64,000 bases of DNA, from NCBI GenBank assembly GCA_020055645.1, contig CM034546.1:5766001-5830000 (forward strand). The letters run 5' to 3'. The notes under the pieces are model-generated. The model saw nothing but the letters and a program-made list of their open reading frames with translations, searched no databases and was not told the origin of the DNA. Numbering within the stretch: the stretch's first letter is position 1; every line of letters begins with the position of its first letter. This DNA is from Tomocerus qinae (lineage: Eukaryota > Arthropoda > Collembola > Entomobryomorpha > Tomoceridae). A program made the translations under genes and the position numbers. Shown piece after piece: positions 58,430-64,000 of the stretch.

Positions 58430-59255
58430 TTGGTGATTGAATGGAAATGATTAGCTAAAGGAGACATTTTGTAATGATCGTAAGGTTCAGGTTTTTTAAA
58501 ATACGGGGGAATGGAATAAAAAAAGAGGTCAAGTACAGGTGATGAGGAAGTATCTATGACTATGATTTACTAATATTGAGATATTGCAAATTTAAAATTA
58601 AAACTTTATAATATCTCGAAGTCAGAGGTGAATATGAATAAACGCCAAATACCAGATCTCAACCAGGTTTTCCTGCGATTTTAGAGACCAACAAATTTTG
58701 TCATTATACGACCAGTATTCTCGGTCAAGCACGTATCCAGTATGTGGCGGGGGAGCGCAGCGAACCACCCTATCCGAGAAAAAGAGAAGATTTTTCCCGA
58801 AGCAGGGCAGAAATTCCAAAAATTTGGACGGATATATCCCATTTTCGACATTATTTTTGGTTGCGCCCAAATTTCTGAGTACGCGCCTGTTCTCGGAAGA
58901 GTTTCCAGTTTGCCAAAAAAAGTTATTGCTTAATTTGATAGTCGTGGGCATGTCACGTGGCTTTGGAGACAGGACTTTTAATTAGCATTTCAAGACCTAA
59001 TACAAATTGGGACAAACTTATTTACCATTTGTTAGTAGAACTGGTGTCATTTTTTATTGCCCCCTTTGCTTGATTTCTTCGTACCAGTTTGCACACTTTT
59101 TTTGTAAAATTAAATAACAGTTGTGATTAACATAATAACTTAATGCAAAGATCTATGATTATTTTTGGGATTGTTTTATTGCTGTGATGGGTGTCCTGCT
59201 GAAATTCTCTTGAGTGCTAGGTTCGCCCCTTAGCTGGGTTCACTAGTAAATATAT
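58430..59255 (-). mobile_element. Dispersed repeat (copy 3), carrying a MITE
   Basis: 58430-58505 matches 42065-42130, 58975-59090 matches 42135-42235, and 59140-59250 matches 42790-42895, all in the same orientation as the M13 intron copy. A small hAT-like MITE (58726-58889) sits inside it. Confidence 0.65.
58726..58889. mobile_element. Short hAT-like MITE, CAAGCACGTATC family (copy 3)
   Basis: Ends CAAGCACGTATCCAG / CTGAGTACGCGCCTG; flanks TTCTCGGT and TTCTCGGA agree at 7 of 8 positions. Short overlapping frames here are artefacts. Confidence 0.82.
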
Positions 59256-60189
59256 ATAGCCAGGTAAATTTATTGCTTTATCAAGTGTACAATTATAATA
59301 CAGAGAAGGTATTATTGTAAGGTTTCAGTCAAGTCTTTTCAGAATGATAACTCTCTAAAATCACCAAATCTGGATCTCATTATCTATTCTTGTTAAATAA
59401 AACTGTTATTGGAATCAAATAGGAATAATTTATATGTTAATTATTAAGTATTCTGAAGTTTTTATGCAGTTAAACTGAGTTATTTATTATATGTGATTAT
59501 GTGACTCGTGGTGAAAAGCGGTGGTAGTCATGATCATGCTTGGCTATACACCGATTTCAATTCGTGTAATTGATGGGCTTATGTTTGTCACTTGAATAAA
59601 GCTGAACTTGAACTTGAACGATGCAGCAACTTACCTAAATGAACCTGTTGTAATTATTGCATAGCAAAAACATAAACCCCACGAAATCATGAAGAACCGG
59701 TTATACTGCGCAGCAAATAAGTAACAACTTTGTAAGTTCATTGCATTATCACTTTTCTCAGAAAGGATTGACAAATGGCCTTGGCATTACTAAGAAATTG
59801 AGAGAGAATTTCTCTATTGCTGCTAATATTATGTACAGCAAAAATGGTGCTGATTGGTGTTGTATATATAAAAGTAACATCGTGCATGTAAAAACGACAA
59901 TCACAGATTTAAACCATCGTGGCTTTTTCCAAGTAATAATTTCCATAAGTTTCTCGGTTAAAAAATAGTTTTGCTATATAAGCAACAATCGACCGCCATG
60001 AGATTCAACAAGAACTCAAAATCACTTACTCCAATCTAGGGGTAATATAACAAGAAAAACTATATCCATAAATAAGTAGAGCCCTAAATATTTTATAGCT
60101 TATTGCCTTGTTAGCAATTATCAGTAAAGGTTGTATGTATACCTAAAGTTTCAATTGATTGCCCTATGTAAAACTCAAATAAAACCACA

Positions 60190-60832
60190 ATGAAATTTAC
60201 ACTTCTCGCGGTTTTAGCGTTTTATGTTGTTCTCTGCTCAAGTCAGCCTGCCCCTAGATATGGTATGTCTAACTACCAAACATTATAAACTGTATTAAAA
60301 TACAAGCATAATTTCTGTTTAACACAATTTATACGTATGTATTACAGATCTTTCGGATTATTTCTATGCAAAACATGTCATCGATGATGACATTGTCCAA
60401 CGACAGTTACTGAGCAATATACCTGATTCTACGAAGCTACAGATTCTGCAGGATTATGTCGGGCTACCATTTTGGGCCAAACCAAATCCAAATAAACCAG
60501 CGGAAACGAAACCTTGGAGAGCTGCCTTAGGAGCAAAATCGGGAACCACATTTATACTTGCCTTTCCGCAGGAAATTAGTTCAGCAGTAAAAGATGGAGT
60601 TCTTGACGGAAAAGACTCTAAAGGACTTGATGTCTTTAAAACAAAGATCACATTTTCGATGATCAAAGCCAAAATCAATTTCGTCGAAGATGGTAGTGGC
60701 TCTGGACCCAAGAAAAACATTATCGTTTCATTCGTTGAAGATGGGAAACCGACAATAAGAGAAGAATTTTTAAGGGTCAGTTATCTTGGGGGAAAAATCA
60801 ACCATTTCGAAAGTGATAACAAAATAGGTTAG
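60190..60832 (+). CDS. Small secreted protein of unknown family
   Basis: Two exons, 60190-60262 and 60348-60832 (donor ATG|GTATGT, acceptor TTACAG, phase 1), 185 aa. Signal peptide MKFTLLAVLAFYVVLCSSQ. The mature protein has no cysteine after the leader. It contains DDDIVQRQLLSNIPDSTKL, a proline/lysine/asparagine linker (WAKPNPNKPAETKPW), then alternating strand-like segments. I do not recognise the family. Its promoter and first codons are repeated at 63725-63915. Confidence 0.7.
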
Positions 60833-61721
60833 AAAGAGAATTATATGCTTTGAACATCCATGGCGTGTCAAATAACATTAAAACTATCATTATAGATGTT
60901 ATGTTAGATAAGCTATAACAAAAAAGTTTTTACTATTAATTTTTAATCACAGATAACATAACTTGAAACGAATAAATTAAAATTTATATCAATAAACATA
61001 CATTATTATATTTTTGTGAAACATACATAAATGTTCTCCATTTTACATTTAAGTTCAATATTTAACAACGTGTTCGGTAACCAGCCGGCTGGTTAAAATG
61101 GCTGGCTGGTTGAAATTCTTTGTTAGCCAGTGGCTGAAATGGCCAAACATAGTCAAATGGCGCTATTTAAACAGAGAAAATCATGCTTGATTTGAAACGA
61201 AACCAAACCGGCAAAAAGGCAACCAAACTGGCAAAAAGGCAACCAAACCGGCAGAAAGGCACCTTTTTGCGTTTTCATGCCCTGGTTTTGCTCTGCTAAA
61301 AATTATTCATTAATCGGGGGGAAAGGGGCAAAAAGAATTATGTAGTTTTAATGAAAATTGAAATAAAATTCTAGCCATCATATTCATGCTTAATGCTATG
61401 CTGCGATTTTAAGGTTCTAGGCGAATTAAAACATCAACAAATGTAGTCAGAAACCAGTAACTCTTCTAAACAATGCGTATTTCTAAACTTTATATTATCA
61501 TAATTTTATTGCTAAATAATTCAGTAATTCTTTATCAGTCAGACATGACGTTTTCAGTGTGTAGTTTGTCCGTATTATAAATGTTATTTAAAAACAAGAA
61601 AATGACTGAAAACCATCTGAAATTGATTAGTGTAGCACTTGTGACTATTCATATATTTCGTCTGTAGCAAATTCTTAATTTTTAGTAATGTTAAAGAATA
61701 ATCCAAATGTTTTGGAGTAAC
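60833..61721. other. Intergenic DNA
   Basis: Contains a CAGGGCATGAAAA-family scrap ending about 61289 (TTTTCATGCCCTG) with GGCAAAAAGGCAACC units from about 61205, and a palindrome AACCAGCCGGCTGGTT near 61079. No gene is seen. Confidence 0.5.
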
Positions 61722-62145
61722 ATATCGTCCTTTAAGGAACGAAAAAGCCAAAATCCATTTTTTGTTTGGTGCACGAAAAAGCCAAAATCCATATTTTGTT
61801 TGGTGCTCGAAAAAGCCAAAATCCATTTTTTGTTTGGTGCACGAAAAAGCCAAAATCCATTTTTTGTTTGGTGCACGAAAAAGCCAAAATCCATTTTTTG
61901 TTTGGTGCACGAAAAAGCCAAAATCCATTTTTTTGTTTGATGCACGAAAAAGCCAAATTCATTTTTTGTTTGGTGCTCGAAAAAGCCAAAATCCATTTTT
62001 TGTTTGGTGACGGAAAAAGCCTGTATCCATACGCTTGTTAGTGGAGTTAGACTATTTCCTGCACCAAACGAAAAATTGATATTGGCTTTTTCCTACACCA
62101 AACAAAAAATGGATATAGGCTTTTTCGTTCCTTTAAGAACGATAT
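61722..62145. mobile_element. Foldback element with 34-bp tandem repeats
   Basis: The outer ends are inverted (ATATCGTCCTTTAAGGAACG on the left, its near-exact complement on the right). Within, about eight 34-nt units (AAAAAGCCAAAATCCATT then TTTTGTTTGGTGCACG) run from about 61738 to 62015, and two units occur in inverse orientation at about 62065-62130. All open frames on both strands here arise from the repeat. No transposase; target duplication unclear. Confidence 0.8.
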
Positions 62146-62615
62146 AGTGCAATAATTTTTTGATATTGGCGATGCAAAAGCTTTTCTTCCAGAAAGAATA
62201 AATCGTCAATTATTACGTAATACTAATAATATATTATGAGATCTGAATCCCCATCGTTCTGCACTTTGCACATCTGCATCCATTACTTATAAATCAAATA
62301 AGCAATAAAATGCACAGTATAATATTACCCCCGGTCACTATCACGGTACGAAAGCCCGTGAAAATGCATATTGCGCTTTTGATGCCTTAAGTCTTAAGTT
62401 AAGGTGTGATATTGTGATAAACATATCCTTGCAAACCAACAAACATATTTGTCAGCATATCAAATGGACAATAAATAAACCATGTACAAGTGGGTGTAAC
62501 AAAGTGGTGTGTTATGACATTAACGACATGTCTTTGTGACCTTTCGAACGAGTTGTATTATAACACGACTTTATGCGATAAGTCGAACCGAAGTTACATG
62601 AATATTTAGTCAGTT
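62146..62615. other. Unassigned DNA
   Basis: No gene or repeat structure that I can support. Confidence 0.4.
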
Positions 62616-63345
62616 GTAGTTTTCACCCACCTCCCCAATCAGGTTACTGGGATTTACTTTTTAATGTCGCTGAACATTTTTACTGTCAATCGAGACATTA
62701 TACGACTTCGTAGGACAAATAACACGGAAGTTACATCGATTTTCAGTTATTTTTATGTATTTCACCCACTTCCCCTATCAGGGGATGATTATAACCTACT
62801 TTAGAGTGTCTACTGACTTTAATCGAGTCATTACACGACTTTGTAGGACGAATAGAACTGAAGTTATGTCGACTTTCAGTTATTTTTGTTTTTCACCCAC
62901 TTCCCCTATCAGGGGATGATTATAATCTACTTTATAGTGTCTATTGACATGTCAGCTTTCAATCGAGTCATTACACGACTTTATAGGACGAATAGAACTG
63001 AAGTTACGTCGATTTTCAGTTATTTTTATGTATTTCACCCACTTCCCCTATCGGGGGATGACTATAACCTACTTTATAGTGTCTATTGACATGCCAGCTT
63101 TCAATCGAGTCATTAAACGACTTTGTAGGACAAATAACACGGAAGTTACATCGATTTTCAGTTATTTTTATGTATTTCACCCACTTCCCCCGTCAGGGGA
63201 TGACTATAGCCTATTTAGTAATGTATATAGACCTGTATCCTTTCAATCGAGCTATTTCACGACTTTTGCACGGTGAAAATAGCCGAAATTACAACGATTT
63301 TTAGTTATTTTTAAGTTTCAAACCCCTCCCCCGGACAGGGGGTGT
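62616..63345 (+). repeat. ~140-bp tandem array, about five units
   Basis: Units start near 62624, 62763, 62894, 63036 and 63178, with a last partial near 63327 (spacings about 131-149 nt). Each holds TTTCACCCACTTCCCC, a short CCCC...GGGG stem, and CGACTTTGTAGGAC. Long open frames here (for example 62944-63276) are repeat artefacts. Confidence 0.88.
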
Positions 63346-63454
63346 GACCGAGTTTGCCCATTTACGAACTCGATGTTACTTTTGACCTCTAGTTAACGTA
63401 CAAAAAATTTGAACTGAATATCTCATTTCGTTCGAAAGTTATCGTGCTTACGGA

Positions 63455-63480
63455 CGGACAGACAGACAGACAGACAGATC
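63455..63480. repeat. (ACAG)n microsatellite
   Basis: GGACGG followed by GACAGACAGACAGACAG, ending the array; probably the tail of the dispersed repeat that carries the ~140-bp units. Confidence 0.85.
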
Positions 63481-63724
63481 GGTCATTCCTATAAAGTGGT
63501 GTACACACCACTTAATAACTATGCAAATGCTGAGTATATGCCCCAAAAACAAACAAAATGATACTGCTGGAAATTACACCAAAGCATTCCACTCATCCTA
63601 CAAACATAATTTATCATTACATAATCTTTTAATCTTTTCGCATTTTATTATCTTTGACGTATATTATTTATTTTGTTGCCCATTTTTAATTTATTTTTAA
63701 GTAATGACTAATTTCGTATTTAAC

Positions 63725-64000
63725 ATAACAAGGAAAAACTAAATCCATAAGTAGAGCCTTTAAGAGCCCTATATATTTAAGCGGAAAGTGATTTTATAGT
63801 TTATTGACTTGTTAGAAATCATAGTAAAGGTTGTAGTTTTATGCCTATAGTGTCATATGTCCTATAGTGTCGATTGTCCTATGTAAAACCCAAATAAAAC
63901 CAAAATGAATTTTACACTTTCTCATTTTATCACAAAACCTCAATTCGCCCCTTATTTGCATCATTTTCCCTATACCAACCTGAAAATGTTTATTGCGCAT
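63725..64000 (+). pseudogene. Repeated promoter and start of the 60190 gene, partial at window end
   Basis: 63725-63915 parallels 60045-60200: shared words include AAATCCATAA, AGTAGAGCC, TTATTG.CTTGTTAG, AGTAAAGGTTGTA, TGTCCTATGTAAAAC and AAATAAAACCA before the ATG at 63905. After ATGAATTTTACACTT the two sequences stop matching, and the predicted start (MNFTLSHFITKPQF) has no signal peptide. Either the duplication ended 15 nt inside the coding region, or the paralogue has diverged there. The frame is open to the window edge. Confidence 0.55.

Larger units (their letters stand above)
57434..60189. other. Intergenic DNA with nested repeats
   Basis: Apart from the repeats listed at 58262, 58430 and 58726, no gene is seen. 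About 60045-60189 is the promoter region that is repeated at 63725-63904. Confidence 0.5.

Noticed and set aside
61584-62041. Repeat proteins of the KKPKSIFCLV / MDFGFFVHQTK type on both strands
   Set aside because: All arise from the 34-bp tandem unit within the foldback element.
62886-63304. Open frames of 67-110 codons with PLSGDDY repeats
   Set aside because: Products of the ~140-bp tandem array, in several frames.

Overview
This is nuclear DNA from an animal, almost certainly an arthropod. It is AT-rich, genes are cut by many short (about 50-130 nt) GT-AG introns, and it carries divergent ionotropic receptors (IRs), insect-type gustatory receptors (GRs), an M13 (neprilysin-like) peptidase and an Ig-domain receptor tyrosine kinase (RTK), with many small non-autonomous DNA transposons. 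A springtail or other early-branching hexapod is my best guess, by inference only. I joined exons by hand, checking reading frame and splice phase; no alignment or database search was run.

Layout. (1) About 2-11670 is chemoreceptor block A: the 3' part of an IR (IR-a), a broken GR (Gr1A), a GR reduced to one exon (Gr2A) and a broken IR on the minus strand (IR-bA). (2) 11902-18475 (minus strand) is an RTK gene of at least 14 exons. Its ectodomain, membrane segment and N-lobe are open, but its kinase domain has two stops, a transposon insertion and a decayed C-lobe. A relic of a second RTK lies at 20236-20620. (3) 22232-40345 is chemoreceptor block B, the paralogue of block A in the same order and orientation: IR-aB (intact), Gr1B (intact), Gr2B (two frameshifts), IR-bB (intact). 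The two blocks differ by datable insertions and deletions. (4) 40462-48490 is a complete 16-exon M13 metallopeptidase, about 786 aa. (5) 51043-64000 holds sparse small genes: a secreted beta/gamma-crystallin-like protein, a secreted protein of unknown family on the minus strand, the last exon of a methyltransferase, a small secreted protein, and a second copy of that last gene's promoter at the window end.

Mobile DNA dominates the rest. Several families show exact target-site duplications (TSDs): hAT-like elements with 8-bp TSDs (three families), a PIF/Harbinger-like element with a TAA TSD, a Mutator-like element carrying a FLYWCH-type zinc-finger remnant with a 10-bp TSD, and a foldback element inside the RTK kinase exon with a 9-bp TSD. 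Tandem repeats include a 28-bp minisatellite, a 34-bp array inside an inverted repeat, and a ~140-bp array.

The main biological picture is a chemoreceptor gene block that was duplicated and is decaying unequally. One copy of each gene tends to stay intact while the other collects stops, deletions and transposons, and the two IR-a copies differ mainly in one patch of the predicted ligand-binding lobe.
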